From Rubrivirga sp. SAORIC476 (GTDB lineage: Bacteria; Bacteroidota; Rhodothermia; Rhodothermales; Rubricoccaceae), in contig NZ_MVOI01000015.1 of assembly GCF_002283555.1 (NCBI RefSeq), positions 210,441 through 274,440 of the forward strand: a DNA stretch of 64,000 nucleotides, read 5' to 3'. The number at the start of each line of letters is the position of its first letter. The first letter of the stretch is position 1. The notes beneath the pieces are model-generated. The model did not search any database. It was not told the DNA's origin and worked only from the letters and a program-made list of their open reading frames with translations. The position numbers and the translations under genes were made by a program. Below, in pieces: positions 17,346-26,062 of the stretch.

Positions 17346-18281
17346 GTGTCCCTCCCCCGCCCGCTCTCGCCATCCGGCCGTGTCGCCGTGGTCGCACCCG
17401 CCAGCGCGGCGCTGGACGCCGCCGACGCGGCCACCGGGCTCGCCGCGCTCCGCGCCCGCGGCCTCCAGGTCGACGTCGCCGATGTGACCGGCGGGCCCAT
17501 CGCCTACCTCTCCGGGTCCGACGCCGCTCGTGCCGGCGCCCTCAACGCCGCCCTCCGCCGCGACGACGTGGACGCCCTCGTGTGCCTCCGGGGCGGCTAC
17601 GGCCTGCTCCGGATCCTCGACCGGATCGACTACGAAGCCGCTCGCGCGCACCCCAAGCTGATCGTCGGCTACTCCGACATCACCGCGCTCCACCTCGCCC
17701 TCTGGACGGAGGCCGGGCTGACGGGCGTTTCCGGTCCGATGGTCGCTTCCGACTGGGCGAAGGGGCTCGACGCCGACACCGAGGCGGACTTCTGGCGCGT
17801 CGTCGGCGGGGACGCCGGGTACGACGTGCGCGGCCCGGGCGGCGAGGCGCTGACGCCGCTGGCCGAGGGCGAGACCGAGGGCGTGCTGCTCGGCGGCAAC
17901 CTCGCGCTCGTCACGGCGCTGCTCGGCACCCCCTACCTCCCCGACCTGACCGGCGCGATCCTGTTCGTCGAGGACGTGGGCGAGGCGCCGTACCGGATCG
18001 ACGGGATGCTCGCCCGCCTCCGCCTCGCGGGGGTGCTGGAGCGACTCGGCGGGCTGGTGTTCGGGCTGTTCACCGACGCCGACGTGCCGCCCGACCGGCC
18101 GACGTTCTCGGTCGACGAGGTGCTGGCGCAGTACGCGCCGTACGTCGGTGGGCCGGTGGCGAGCGGGCTCGTGTATGGGCATGTGCCGCGCAAGAGCACC
18201 CTGCCGGTCGGCGTCCGCGCCCGGCTGACGTGCGACGACCGCGCGGCCACGCTCCACGTGCTCGACTCCGTCACGGGATGA
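17346..18281 (+). CDS. ldcA: LD-carboxypeptidase (S66 family)
   Basis: A 311-residue cytoplasmic enzyme that removes the terminal D-alanine from muramoyl tetrapeptides during peptidoglycan recycling. It begins at GTG 17346 with 'GRVAVVAPASAALDAADAA'. 'VDALVCLRGGYGLLRILDRI' is the family glycine motif, and 'LIVGYSDITALHLAL' holds the nucleophilic serine (about S110). The Glu and His of the triad fall in 'GAILFVEDVGEAPYRIDGML' and 'GLVYGHVPRKSTLPVG'. There is no signal peptide, in line with a recycling role. The stop overlaps the semiSWEET start (ATGA), and the gene heads a four-gene overlapping operon. Confidence 0.93.
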   Translation: MSLPRPLSPSGRVAVVAPASAALDAADAATGLAALRARGLQVDVADVTGGPIAYLSGSDAARAGALNAALRRDDVDALVCLRGGYGLLRILDRIDYEAARAHPKLIVGYSDITALHLALWTEAGLTGVSGPMVASDWAKGLDADTEADFWRVVGGDAGYDVRGPGGEALTPLAEGETEGVLLGGNLALVTALLGTPYLPDLTGAILFVEDVGEAPYRIDGMLARLRLAGVLERLGGLVFGLFTDADVPPDRPTFSVDEVLAQYAPYVGGPVASGLVYGHVPRKSTLPVGVRARLTCDDRAATLHVLDSVTG

Positions 18282-18538
18282 CCGGCATCACGCTTCTCGG
18301 CCTCGCCGCCGCAGCCTGCACGACGGCCTCCTTCATTCCCCAGGTCGTGAAGGCGTGGCGGTCCGGCTCGTCGGCGGATCTCTCCCTGGGGATGTACGTC
18401 CTCATCACGCTCGGCATCGGGCTCTGGCTGGTCTACGGCCTCCTGGTGCGCGACCTCCCCATCATCGCGGCCAACGCGGTCACGCTCGTGCTGGTCGCCT
18501 CGCTCTTGGTCCACATCCTCCGCACCCGGCCCCGCTGA
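18278..18538 (+). CDS. SemiSWEET-type PQ-loop transporter
   Basis: An 86-residue protein with three predicted membrane helices, the size of a single SWEET triple-helix bundle. It shows the PQ motif in 'TASFIPQVVKAWRSGSSADLS' and a second conserved helix 'LGIGLWLVYGLLVRDLPII'. SemiSWEETs form dimers that pass sugars by facilitated diffusion. ATG overlaps the ldcA stop by four bases, and its TGA overlaps the purN ATG (TGATG), so it is fully embedded in this operon. It could move sugars or another small metabolite; the substrate cannot be predicted. Confidence 0.9.
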   Translation: MTGITLLGLAAAACTTASFIPQVVKAWRSGSSADLSLGMYVLITLGIGLWLVYGLLVRDLPIIAANAVTLVLVASLLVHILRTRPR

Positions 18539-19167
18539 TGCGCCTCGCCTTCTTCGCCTCCGGCGGCGGCTCCAACGTCGGCGCGATCCTGGACGCCATC
18601 GACGCGGGGGCGCTCCGCGCTGAGCCGGTGCTCCTCATCAGCGACCGACCCGGGTGCGGGGCTCTCGCCCGCGCCGAGGCGCGCGGCCTCCCGACCGAGG
18701 TGATCGCGCCGCTCTCCGACGAGACCCACTTCTCAGACGCCCTCCTCGACGCCCTCGCCCGCGCCGAGGCCGACACGGTGGCGCTGGCGGGCTACCTCCG
18801 CAAGATCCCCGCGCCCGTCGTGTGGGCCTTCCGCGACCGCATCCTGAACGTCCACCCGTCGCTGCTGCCCGCGTTCGGCGGGACCGGGTGGTACGGGAGG
18901 CGCGTCCACCAGGGCGTGCTCGACGCCGGGTGCCGCGTCTCCGGCGCCACGGTCCACCTCGTCGACGACCAATACGACACCGGGCCGATCGTGCTGCAGG
19001 AGGCCGTCCGCGTCCAGCCCGACGACACCGCCGAGACGCTGGCCGCGCGCGTCCTCGCCGTCGAGCACCGCCTCTTCCCCGACGCCCTCGCCCTCCTCGC
19101 CGACGGCCGCCTCCGCGTGGCCGACGGCCGCGTTTCCCTCCTCTCCACCCCGCCCTCCGCCCCGTGA
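18538..19167 (+). CDS. purN: Phosphoribosylglycinamide formyltransferase (GART, PurN)
   Basis: A 209-residue enzyme of purine synthesis that transfers a formyl group from 10-formyltetrahydrofolate to glycinamide ribonucleotide. The N-terminal 'FFASGGGSNVGAILDAI' binds the substrate phosphate. The catalytic Asn and His lie in 'RILNVHPSLLPAFGG' and the catalytic Asp in 'HLVDDQYDTGPIVLQ'. The ATG at 18538 overlaps the semiSWEET stop and the TGA overlaps the GTG of purH, giving tight coupling of consecutive folate-dependent purine enzymes. Confidence 0.95.
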   Translation: MRLAFFASGGGSNVGAILDAIDAGALRAEPVLLISDRPGCGALARAEARGLPTEVIAPLSDETHFSDALLDALARAEADTVALAGYLRKIPAPVVWAFRDRILNVHPSLLPAFGGTGWYGRRVHQGVLDAGCRVSGATVHLVDDQYDTGPIVLQEAVRVQPDDTAETLAARVLAVEHRLFPDALALLADGRLRVADGRVSLLSTPPSAP

Positions 19168-20771
19168 TCGCTGTCAAGGACCTCCCCGACCCGCCCGACC
19201 GCGCGCCCGTGCGCCGCGCTCTCCTCTCCGTCAGCGACAAGACCGGCCTGGCCGACCTCGGGCAACGGCTCCACGCGCTCGGCGTCGAGATGCTGTCGAC
19301 CGGCGGCACCGCCCGCGCGCTTCGCGAGGCGGGCGTGCCGGTGACCGACGTGGCCGACGCGACCGGCTTCCCGGAGATCCTCGGCGGGCGCGTCAAGAGC
19401 CTCCACCCGGCCATCCACGGCGGCATCCTGGCGCGACGCACCGACCCGGAGGATCTGGCCGAGCTGGCCGAGCACGGCATCGGCGCCATCGACCTGGTGG
19501 TCGTCAACCTGTACCCGTTCCGCGAAGCCACGAAGGGTGGCGCGACGGACGCGGTCGCGGCCGAGAACGTCGACATCGGCGGGCCGGGCATGCTGCGCGC
19601 GGCGGCCAAGAACTTCGCCTCCGTCGCCGCGGTCGTGGACCCGGCCGACTACGACGCCGTCGCCGACGAACTGGAGGCGCACGACGGGACGCTCGCGATG
19701 GCGACCCGGCGCCGACTCGCGGGCGCGGCGTTCGCCCACACGGCCGACTACGACACCGCCATCGCGGCGTTCTTCGCCCAGGACTCGGCCGCCTCGGCCT
19801 CCGCAGACGCCGAGGCAAAGGCCCTGCCCGCCTCATTCACAGTCGACCTGTCGAAGGCAGGCGAGGACTTGCGCTACGGCGAAAACCCTCACCAGCGCGC
19901 CGCGCTCTACGGCGACGCCTCGGAACGCTACGACGTGCTCCACGGCAAAGCGCTGTCGTTCAACAACCTGATCGACCTGACGGCGGCGCTCGACCTGATC
20001 GCCGAGTTCGACGGCGGACGGCCGACGGTCGCCATCCTGAAGCACACCAACCCGTGCGGCGTCGGGCAGGCCGAGACGCTGGCCGAGGCCTACGCGAAGG
20101 CGTTCGCCACCGACCGCCAGAGCCCGTTCGGCGGCATCGTGGTGGTCAACCAACCGCTGGACCGGGCGACGGCCGAGGCCATCGACGCGGTGTTCACCGA
20201 GATCATCATCGCGCCGTCGTTCGAGGAGGGCGTGCTCGATTTCCTGATGCAGAAGGCCAACCGCCGCCTCGTCCGCGCCGACCTGTCCGCCTCGGGCACG
20301 GGACCGACCGTGCGGACGGTCGCGGGCGGGCTCCTCGTCCAGGACCGCGACGCGACGCTGGCTGCCGACGTGCGTGACGGGTGGACGGTGCCGACCGAGC
20401 GCCAGCCGTCCGAGCGCGAGTGGGCCGACCTCGACTTCGCCTGGCGCGTCTGCAAGCACGTCAAGTCGAACGCCATCGTCTACGCCAAGGACGGCGCGAC
20501 GCTCGGCATCGGTGCGGGGCAGATGAGCCGCATCGACGCGTCGGAGATCGCGGTCTCGAAGGGCGCCAAGTCGGCGCTCGACTTCGCCGGCTGCGTGGTC
20601 GCCTCGGACGCTTTCTTCCCCTTCGCCGACGGCCTCGAAGCCGCCGCCGAGGCGGGCGCGACCGCGGCCGTCCAGCCGGGCGGGAGCGTCCGCGACGACG
20701 AGGTGATCGCGGCGGCGAACGCGCGCGGCGTGGCGATGGCCTTCACCGGCACCCGGCACTTCCGGCACTGA
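19164..20771 (+). CDS. purH: Bifunctional AICAR formyltransferase/IMP cyclohydrolase
   Basis: A 535-residue enzyme for the last two steps of IMP synthesis. The GTG at 19164 overlaps the purN stop (GTGA) and is followed by '[20 protein letters not shown]', the start of the MGS-like IMP cyclohydrolase domain, with '[15 protein letters not shown]' and '[18 protein letters not shown]'. The transformylase domain begins near residue 205 with '[16 protein letters not shown]' and '[16 protein letters not shown]'; '[20 protein letters not shown]' carries the catalytic Lys-His pair. It ends with '[11 protein letters not shown]', the typical C-terminus. Cytoplasmic and full length. Confidence 0.97.
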   Translation: MIAVKDLPDPPDRAPVRRALLSVSDKTGLADLGQRLHALGVEMLSTGGTARALREAGVPVTDVADATGFPEILGGRVKSLHPAIHGGILARRTDPEDLAELAEHGIGAIDLVVVNLYPFREATKGGATDAVAAENVDIGGPGMLRAAAKNFASVAAVVDPADYDAVADELEAHDGTLAMATRRRLAGAAFAHTADYDTAIAAFFAQDSAASASADAEAKALPASFTVDLSKAGEDLRYGENPHQRAALYGDASERYDVLHGKALSFNNLIDLTAALDLIAEFDGGRPTVAILKHTNPCGVGQAETLAEAYAKAFATDRQSPFGGIVVVNQPLDRATAEAIDAVFTEIIIAPSFEEGVLDFLMQKANRRLVRADLSASGTGPTVRTVAGGLLVQDRDATLAADVRDGWTVPTERQPSEREWADLDFAWRVCKHVKSNAIVYAKDGATLGIGAGQMSRIDASEIAVSKGAKSALDFAGCVVASDAFFPFADGLEAAAEAGATAAVQPGGSVRDDEVIAAANARGVAMAFTGTRHFRH

Positions 20772-21063
20772 CCCAGAACCGAGCACGGGCCGCGGACCGA
20801 GCGCGTCGCCACGGCCTCCGAGCCTGCCCGTTTCCCCGCCTCCACTAACCCCCGACTGCGGCGTGCTCCGGTCGGGGCGGCGTCCGGGTCCTCCCTGAAA
20901 AATCAAGGGCGATCGGGACAGGAACGCTCGGGGCCCTCGTTAGCTTAATCCTGCGCGCGATTTGTCCCCTGGGGCTCCTGGATGGAGGAGGTTCTAGCAA
21001 ATCACACGCCTCTCTCTGCTATTGACCGGTGCTTCGGCGCCGCCCGACCTCCCCCTCTCTCTC
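20772..21063 (+). other. Intergenic region before mreB
   Basis: This 292-bp stretch has no supported gene. It includes an AT-richer patch (about 20896-20965) with TAGCTTAAT at 20941-20949 that could be part of the mreB promoter, and a GGAGGAGG run at 20985-20992 with no start codon at a normal distance. No clear terminator follows purH. Confidence 0.4.
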
Positions 21064-22074
21064 GTGCTCAACCCGTTCTCGGTCGACGTCGCCATCGACC
21101 TCGGCACCGCCAACACGCTCATCCACGTCCGCGACAAGGGCATCGTGCTCAATGAGCCCTCCATCGTCGCCATCGACCGCCGCAGTGGCAAGCCGGTCGC
21201 CATCGGCACCGAGGCGCTGATGATGCACGAGCGGACGCACAAGGACATCGAGACCATCCGGCCGCTCAACGACGGCGTCATCGCGGACTTCTCGGTGGCC
21301 GACGCCCTCATCCGCGGCTTCATCCGCCGCATCAAGCCGGGCTGGCTGACCAGCATCGGGCGGATGGTGATCTGCGTGCCGAGCGGGATTACGGAGGTCG
21401 AGCGCCGCGCCGTCAAGGACGCCGCCCAGAACGCGGGCGCCCGTCAGGTGATGCTCATCGACGAGCCCATGGCGGCAGCCATCGGCATCGGACTGAACGT
21501 CCAGGAGCCGGTCGGCAACATGATCGTGGACATCGGCGGCGGCACGACCGAGATCGCGGTGATCGCGCTCAACGGCATCGTCGTGGACGAGTCGATCCGC
21601 GTCGGTGGCAACGAGCTCGACGAGGCGGTGATGCAGTACTTCAAGAAGCACCACAACCTGCTCATCGGGCAGCGGACGGCCGAGCGGATCAAGTGCGAGA
21701 TCGGGTCGGCTCAGAAGCTGGACCCCGAGTTGGAGCTCTCGGTCAAGGGGCGCGACCTCGTGACGGGCGTCCCGAAGACGCGCGTCGTGTCCTCGGAGGA
21801 CGTGCGCGAGGCGCTGCGGCCCAGCGTCAACCAGATCGCCGCGGCCGTCGTCCGCGCCCTGGAGCGGACGCCCCCGGAGCTCGGCGGCGACGTGCTGGAG
21901 CGCGGCATCATGCTCACCGGCGGCGGCGCGCTGCTGAAGGGCCTCGACGAGTACCTCCGCGAGCGCACCGAGCTGCCGGTCTTCTCGGCCGAGGACCCCC
22001 TGACGGCGGTCGTCCGGGGCACGGGCGCGGTGCTGGAGGACATCGACGGCTACATGCCGGTGCTGAGCAACTAG
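21064..22074 (+). CDS. mreB: Rod-shape-determining actin homologue MreB
   Basis: A cytoskeletal ATPase that polymerises on the inner membrane and guides lateral wall synthesis. Phosphate-1 loop 'VAIDLGTANTLIHVRDKGIV', phosphate-2 'NMIVDIGGGTTEIAVIALNG' and adenosine loop 'GIMLTGGGALLKGLDEYL' are all present. The end 'GTGAVLEDIDGYMPVLSN' is typical. I prefer GTG 21064, which leaves the usual short amphipathic N-terminus ('VLNPFSVD') before the first strand and follows a pyrimidine-rich leader like those before mreC and dacB; a TTG at 21022 would add 14 residues. A hairpin follows, then mreC. Confidence 0.95.
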   Translation: MLNPFSVDVAIDLGTANTLIHVRDKGIVLNEPSIVAIDRRSGKPVAIGTEALMMHERTHKDIETIRPLNDGVIADFSVADALIRGFIRRIKPGWLTSIGRMVICVPSGITEVERRAVKDAAQNAGARQVMLIDEPMAAAIGIGLNVQEPVGNMIVDIGGGTTEIAVIALNGIVVDESIRVGGNELDEAVMQYFKKHHNLLIGQRTAERIKCEIGSAQKLDPELELSVKGRDLVTGVPKTRVVSSEDVREALRPSVNQIAAAVVRALERTPPELGGDVLERGIMLTGGGALLKGLDEYLRERTELPVFSAEDPLTAVVRGTGAVLEDIDGYMPVLSN

Positions 22075-22091
22075 GGATCCGGACCGGGCAC

Positions 22092-22122
22092 CCGAGGGCT
22101 CACCGTGAGCGGGGGCCCTCGG
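22092..22122 (+). terminator. Hairpin between mreB and mreC
   Basis: A perfect 8-bp stem (CCGAGGGC at 22092-22099 with GCCCTCGG at 22115-22122) lies 17 bp after mreB, with an inner CTCA/TGAG pair at the loop and TTCT after it. It could end or attenuate transcription before mreC, setting the MreB:MreC ratio. Confidence 0.55.
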
Positions 22123-22218
22123 TTCTGAGGTGCGGATTCCTCCGAGCGCTGAACCCTCCGCCCCGTCGGGAGTAGGTCCCCCCTCGTCTCCTCTCCCACC
22201 TTCTCCCCTTCTCTCCGG

Positions 22219-23115
22219 ATGGCCCTCGCGCAGCAGATCTGGGAGCGGACCCGTGACTACGTCGTATTCGGGACCCTCCTCCTGATCGGGGTGGTGATCT
22301 TCGTCGGCCGCAACGGACCGGCCCTGCGCGCAGCCCGCGCTGCGAGCCTCGCGGTGACGGCCCCGGTCGAGGGCGTCTTCGAGCGCGCCGCGCGCTTCCG
22401 TCAGTCGCTGGAGGAGAACGAGCGGCTCCGGATGGAGACGGCCGACCTCTCCGCCGACGTGGCCCGTCTCCGCGAGGCCGCGGCCGAGAACGCCCAGCTT
22501 CGCGCGCTTCTCCAGTTCGAGGACACGACCACCATCCGACGCGTGGTCGGGCGTGTGGTGGCGAAGGACATCACCGAGCAGTCCAACCTGCTGACGATCG
22601 ACGTAGGCGAGCGGGACTCGGTGGAGATCGGGATGCCGGTCATCAACGAGCGGGGGATCGTCGGCCGGGTGATCCTGACCAACGACCGGTACGCGGTCGT
22701 GATGCCGCATCAGAACACCCAGTTCCGGGTGCCCGCCTCCATCGAGGAGTTGGGTCGCGAGGGCGTCGTCCGGTGGGACGGCGCGTCATTCGACAAGCTG
22801 ACGATGGAGTACGTCGTCAAGACGGAGCCGGTCGAGCGCGGCATGCTGGTGGTGACGAGCCCCTTCTCCGGCGTCTTCCCGGCAGGCATCTCGGTCGGCC
22901 GCGTGGACACCGCCTACGCGGCGGCAGGTCGGAACGACTACGTGATCCAGCTCGAGCCGGCCGCCCCGATCTCCGAGGTCGGCTACGTGTACGTGCTCCT
23001 GACGCGGCCCGACCCGGAGCAGGCGATCTTGGAGGCCCAGGCGCGCGACTCGCTCGGCATCGAGCGGGCGACCTCCGCCCTCGACGCGCAACTGGAGGCG
23101 GCGACCGAGGAGTAG
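22219..23115 (+). CDS. mreC: Rod-shape-determining protein MreC
   Basis: A 298-residue bitopic membrane protein of the elongasome. One helix near the N-terminus ('YVVFGTLLLIGVVIFVG') is followed by a heptad-rich coiled coil ('FRQSLEENERLRMETADLS' to 'AAENAQLRALLQFED') and the periplasmic double beta-barrel: 'VVGRVVAKDITEQSNLLTID', 'GMPVINERGIVGRVILTNDR', and 'LVVTSPFSGVFPAGISVGRV'. It links MreB to the wall-synthesis complex. mreD, pbp2 and rodA, which usually follow, are not here; a PBP4-type peptidase gene follows instead. Confidence 0.95.
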   Translation: MALAQQIWERTRDYVVFGTLLLIGVVIFVGRNGPALRAARAASLAVTAPVEGVFERAARFRQSLEENERLRMETADLSADVARLREAAAENAQLRALLQFEDTTTIRRVVGRVVAKDITEQSNLLTIDVGERDSVEIGMPVINERGIVGRVILTNDRYAVVMPHQNTQFRVPASIEELGREGVVRWDGASFDKLTMEYVVKTEPVERGMLVVTSPFSGVFPAGISVGRVDTAYAAAGRNDYVIQLEPAAPISEVGYVYVLLTRPDPEQAILEAQARDSLGIERATSALDAQLEAATEE

Positions 23116-23196
23116 CCCCGGCTCCCCGCGGCCGGGCGCCCCGTCGGTACGATCCCGTTTCCTCTCTCCGTTCTGACGCCTCCCGTCGGTCTCCCC

Positions 23197-24699
23197 ATGC
23201 CTGTTCGCTTTCGTTCCGCTGCCCGCTGGGCCGTCCTCCTCATCGCCCTGGTCGCCGTCCGCGCGGACGCGCAGACGACGTCGACGCGGGCCGGGCTCGC
23301 TGAGTTGATCACCGAGGCGCTCGATGCGAGCGCGTTCAACGACGCGTACTGGGGCGCCTACGTCGTCAACCTGTCGAACGGCGAGGTGCTCTACGACCGC
23401 AACGCCGAGCGGCGCTTCATCCCGGCGAGTAACATGAAGCTGCTCTCGACCGCCGCCGCGCTCGACGCCCTGGGCCCGGACTTCCAGTATGCCACGCGCC
23501 TCTACGCCGACGGCCCGATCCAGAACGGCACGCTGCTCGGAGCGCTCGTCGTCCGCGGCGCGGGCGACCCGTCGTTCGGCGGCCGCTTCCGCGACGGGGA
23601 CGCGCTGGGCGTCTTCCGCCAGTGGGCCGACAGCCTCCGCGCGCTGGGAATCCGCCGGGTGGAGGGGCCTGTCGTGGGCGACGACGACGTGTTCGACAAC
23701 GTCCCGCTGGGGCAGGGCTGGCAGTGGGACGACCTGAAGTGGTACTACGGCGCCGAGATCTCAGGCCTGCAGTTCAACGAGGGCACGGTCCACGTCGAGG
23801 TGCGCGGCACGTCGCCGGGACAGCCCGCCCGCATCGTCGCCGAGCCCGACTACGGGTACGTCCGCTTCGTGAACCGCTCCACCACGACCGCGGGCGGCAG
23901 CATCCGCGAAGGCTACGACCGCGCCCTCGGCGACAACGTGTTCACGGTCACCGCCAGCGTCCCGGCCGGGCGGACCGAGACCGAGGACCTCTCCATCGTC
24001 AACCCGACCGACTACTTCTCCTCGACGCTCATCGGCGTGTTGCGTGACCACGGCATCGAGGTCGCCGGCGAGGCCGTGGACGTAGACGAGTGGGGGCGCC
24101 GCCCGCGCTACGAGATGCTCACCCGCGTCGCGACCCACATCTCGCCATCACTGGCGGAGATCGTCCAGCAGACCAACGAGGACTCGAACAACCTCTACGC
24201 GGAGCACCTGCTCCGCACGATGGGCGCGTACGTCTACCGCGGCACCGACCTGCCGACCGGCTCCGCGTTCGCGGGCTTCGAAGCCACCAAGCCCTTTCTG
24301 CAGCGCCTCGGCGTCGACCCGGAGAGCTTCCGCGTGGCGGACGGCTCGGGGCTCTCGGCCCTCAACCGACTCACGCCCTTCGGCCTGGTGAGCATCCTTC
24401 GGGGCATGCACGAGCACCCGGACCGCGCCACGCGTGAGGCCTTCGAGGCCTCACTGCCGGTGGGCGGCTACACAGGGACACTCCGCAACCGCTACCGCTC
24501 TGGGGACGCTCGCGGCAACGTCCGCGCCAAGACCGGTTACATCTCCGGCGCGCGCACGCTCTCCGGCTACGTCACCTCCGAGCGTGGCGATGTGCTGGCG
24601 TTCTCGCTGCTCTGCAACAACTACACGACGTCCACGAGCCGCGTCAACCAGGCCCAGGACCAGATCGTGGAACTGCTGGCGGACTACGAAGGGCGGTAG
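23197..24699 (+). CDS. dacB: D-alanyl-D-alanine carboxypeptidase/endopeptidase (PBP4, S13 family)
   Basis: A 500-residue exported peptidase with a signal peptide ('RWAVLLIALVAVRADAQ'). The penicillin-binding triad is complete: SxxK in 'FIPASNMKLLSTAAALDA' (S78, K81), SxN in 'NEDSNNLYAEHLLR' (S330, N332) and KTG in 'VRAKTGYISGART' (K445). The long insertion between SxxK and SxN, with 'GDPSFGGRFRD' and 'GDDDVFDNVPLGQGWQWDD', marks the S13/PBP4 class. It trims or cleaves peptidoglycan cross-links in the periplasm. Its position after mreBC suggests wall remodelling during elongation. Heptad repeats follow its stop. Confidence 0.95.
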   Translation: MPVRFRSAARWAVLLIALVAVRADAQTTSTRAGLAELITEALDASAFNDAYWGAYVVNLSNGEVLYDRNAERRFIPASNMKLLSTAAALDALGPDFQYATRLYADGPIQNGTLLGALVVRGAGDPSFGGRFRDGDALGVFRQWADSLRALGIRRVEGPVVGDDDVFDNVPLGQGWQWDDLKWYYGAEISGLQFNEGTVHVEVRGTSPGQPARIVAEPDYGYVRFVNRSTTTAGGSIREGYDRALGDNVFTVTASVPAGRTETEDLSIVNPTDYFSSTLIGVLRDHGIEVAGEAVDVDEWGRRPRYEMLTRVATHISPSLAEIVQQTNEDSNNLYAEHLLRTMGAYVYRGTDLPTGSAFAGFEATKPFLQRLGVDPESFRVADGSGLSALNRLTPFGLVSILRGMHEHPDRATREAFEASLPVGGYTGTLRNRYRSGDARGNVRAKTGYISGARTLSGYVTSERGDVLAFSLLCNNYTTSTSRVNQAQDQIVELLADYEGR

Positions 24700-24700
24700 T

Positions 24701-24721
24701 GAGTAAAGAGTGAAGGGTGAA
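24701..24721. repeat. Three tandem heptads (GAGTAAA, GAGTGAA, GGGTGAA)
   Basis: Three adjacent 7-bp units start one base after the dacB stop. Their reverse complement (TTCACCC, TTCACTC, TTTACTC) resembles the heptads at 1663. Further loosely 7-bp-phased sequence (CACTCTG, TATCCAT, CACTCCG, CACTCGC) precedes the hslV ATG at 24770-24797. Confidence 0.5.
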
Positions 24722-24797
24722 GGGCCGCCCCATCCGCGTGCGTCTTCGCGCGTCGGCTTCCGTCTGACCCACTCTGTATCCATCACTCCGCACTCGC

Positions 24798-25343
24798 ATG
24801 ACTCCCATCCACGCCACGACCGTCCTCGGCGTTCTCCACAACGGCCGCGTCGCCCTCGGCTCCGACGGGCAGGCCACCATGGGCGACACCGTGATGAAGC
24901 ACAAGGCGCAGAAGGTGCGCCCGCTCTACGGCGGCAAGCTGCTGTGCGGCTTCGCAGGGTCCACCGCGGACGCGTTCACGCTCTTCGAGCGCTTCGAGGC
25001 CAAGCTGGAGCAGTACGGCGGCAACACCGTCCGCGCGGCCGTCGAACTGGCCAAGGACTGGCGCACGGACCGCTACCTGCGGCGGCTGGAGGCGCTTCTG
25101 GCCGTCGCCGCGCCGGACCGCCTGCTGCTGGTCTCCGGCACCGGCGACGTGATCGAGCCCGACGACCCGATCCTGGCCATCGGCTCGGGCGGCAGCTACG
25201 CCCTCGCGGCGGGCCGTGCCATGATGAAGCACGCGCCGGAGCTCTCGGCCAAGGAGATGGTCGAGGAGGGCCTCCGCATCGCGGGCGAGATCTGCATCTA
25301 CACCAACCTCAACACGACCGTCTTGGAGTTGGAGGCCGAGTAG
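24798..25343 (+). CDS. hslV: ATP-dependent protease proteolytic subunit HslV
   Basis: A 181-residue proteasome-like threonine peptidase. After removal of the leader 'MTPIHA' the mature chain starts '[21 protein letters not shown]', with the nucleophilic threonine first and the catalytic lysine in '[20 protein letters not shown]'. '[16 protein letters not shown]' is the conserved glycine segment. It forms two hexamer rings that degrade substrates unfolded by HslU. hslU is encoded 2.7 kb downstream rather than next to it. Confidence 0.97.
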   Translation: MTPIHATTVLGVLHNGRVALGSDGQATMGDTVMKHKAQKVRPLYGGKLLCGFAGSTADAFTLFERFEAKLEQYGGNTVRAAVELAKDWRTDRYLRRLEALLAVAAPDRLLLVSGTGDVIEPDDPILAIGSGGSYALAAGRAMMKHAPELSAKEMVEEGLRIAGEICIYTNLNTTVLELEAE

Positions 25344-25355
25344 CTCGACGGCCGG

Positions 25356-25976
25356 TCAGCCCACGCGTAGCCCCGCCGACGGCGCCTCGTGCAACACCAG
25401 GGCGCGCAGCGTAGACAGGTAGGCCACCACGTCGAACCGCTCCGGGTCCATCACGACCTGGAGCGCACAGCCCTCGATGAACCCGGTCGCGACGGCGGCC
25501 AGTGACTCGGGGGTCACGCCGGGGTACCGCTCGGGCTCGCTCTCGATGGCCGCCGACGTGAGAGGCACGTACGCCTCCCGGTAGTCGCTCAGCGCCTTCC
25601 GAATCCGGGTCTGGACCTCTGCATGCTGGGTCCCCATCACCCAGAAGTCGATGAGCAGGGCGACGCGGTTCCTGTTGGCGGGCAGTCCCTCGACATCGCG
25701 CTCGATGGTCCGGAGGAGGCGCAGGACCGGCGATGCCTCTTCCATCCCTGCCCGGTCGGGCGCCAGCACGGTCGTCTCCAGCAGGCGGTCCAGCAGCGCG
25801 AGCACCAGGCCCTCCCGGGAGACGAAGTGGAAGAAGACGAGTCCGTTGCTGACTCCGGCTTCCTTGGCCACGGCTCGGGTGGTGAGCCCCCCGAGGCGGT
25901 CGCGGGCGGCCACGCGGTAGGCGGCGGCCAGCACCTCCTCTCGGCGCTGGTCTTCGGGGACTTTGGGACCGGGCAT
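25356..25976 (-). CDS. TetR/AcrR-family transcriptional regulator
   Basis: A 206-residue repressor-type protein. The N-terminal helix-turn-helix reads 'RREEVLAAAYRVAARDRLGG' then 'TTRAVAKEAGVSNGLVFFHF', and the C-terminal ligand domain is all-helical with a hydrophobic core. It is divergent from the SDR-like gene at 26063, and the shared 86-bp region holds two matched inverted repeats overlapping a sigma-70-like promoter, so it most likely represses that gene and itself. The ligand is unknown. It converges closely on hslV (12-bp gap). Confidence 0.93.
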   Translation of the reverse strand: MPGPKVPEDQRREEVLAAAYRVAARDRLGGLTTRAVAKEAGVSNGLVFFHFVSREGLVLALLDRLLETTVLAPDRAGMEEASPVLRLLRTIERDVEGLPANRNRVALLIDFWVMGTQHAEVQTRIRKALSDYREAYVPLTSAAIESEPERYPGVTPESLAAVATGFIEGCALQVVMDPERFDVVAYLSTLRALVLHEAPSAGLRVG

Positions 25977-25996
25977 GGGACGTTTTCGAGGAGAGT

Positions 25997-26044
25997 ATTG
26001 ACCAGGCGCTCAATGTAGCCTATCCTCATTGAGCAACCGCTCAA
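25997..26044. promoter_or_regulatory. Divergent promoter with two TetR-type operators
   Basis: Two copies of TTGAsC-N4-GCTCAA lie at 25998-26013 (TTGACCAGGCGCTCAA) and 26029-26044 (TTGAGCAACCGCTCAA); the second is a perfect 6-4-6 inverted repeat. Their starts are 31 bp apart, about three helical turns. The first also supplies a -35-like TTGACC, followed after 17 bp by TATCCT (26021-26026) as -10, directed at the gene starting at 26063; the second operator would cover the start of transcription. Confidence 0.75.
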
Positions 26045-26062
26045 CAGATTTCTTTCGACGCC

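Noticed and set aside
20985..20992. Strong GGAGGAGG ribosome-binding-like site before mreB
   Set aside because: No start codon lies within about 12 bp in any frame, and the mreB start is over 30 bp away. A leader peptide cannot be supported.
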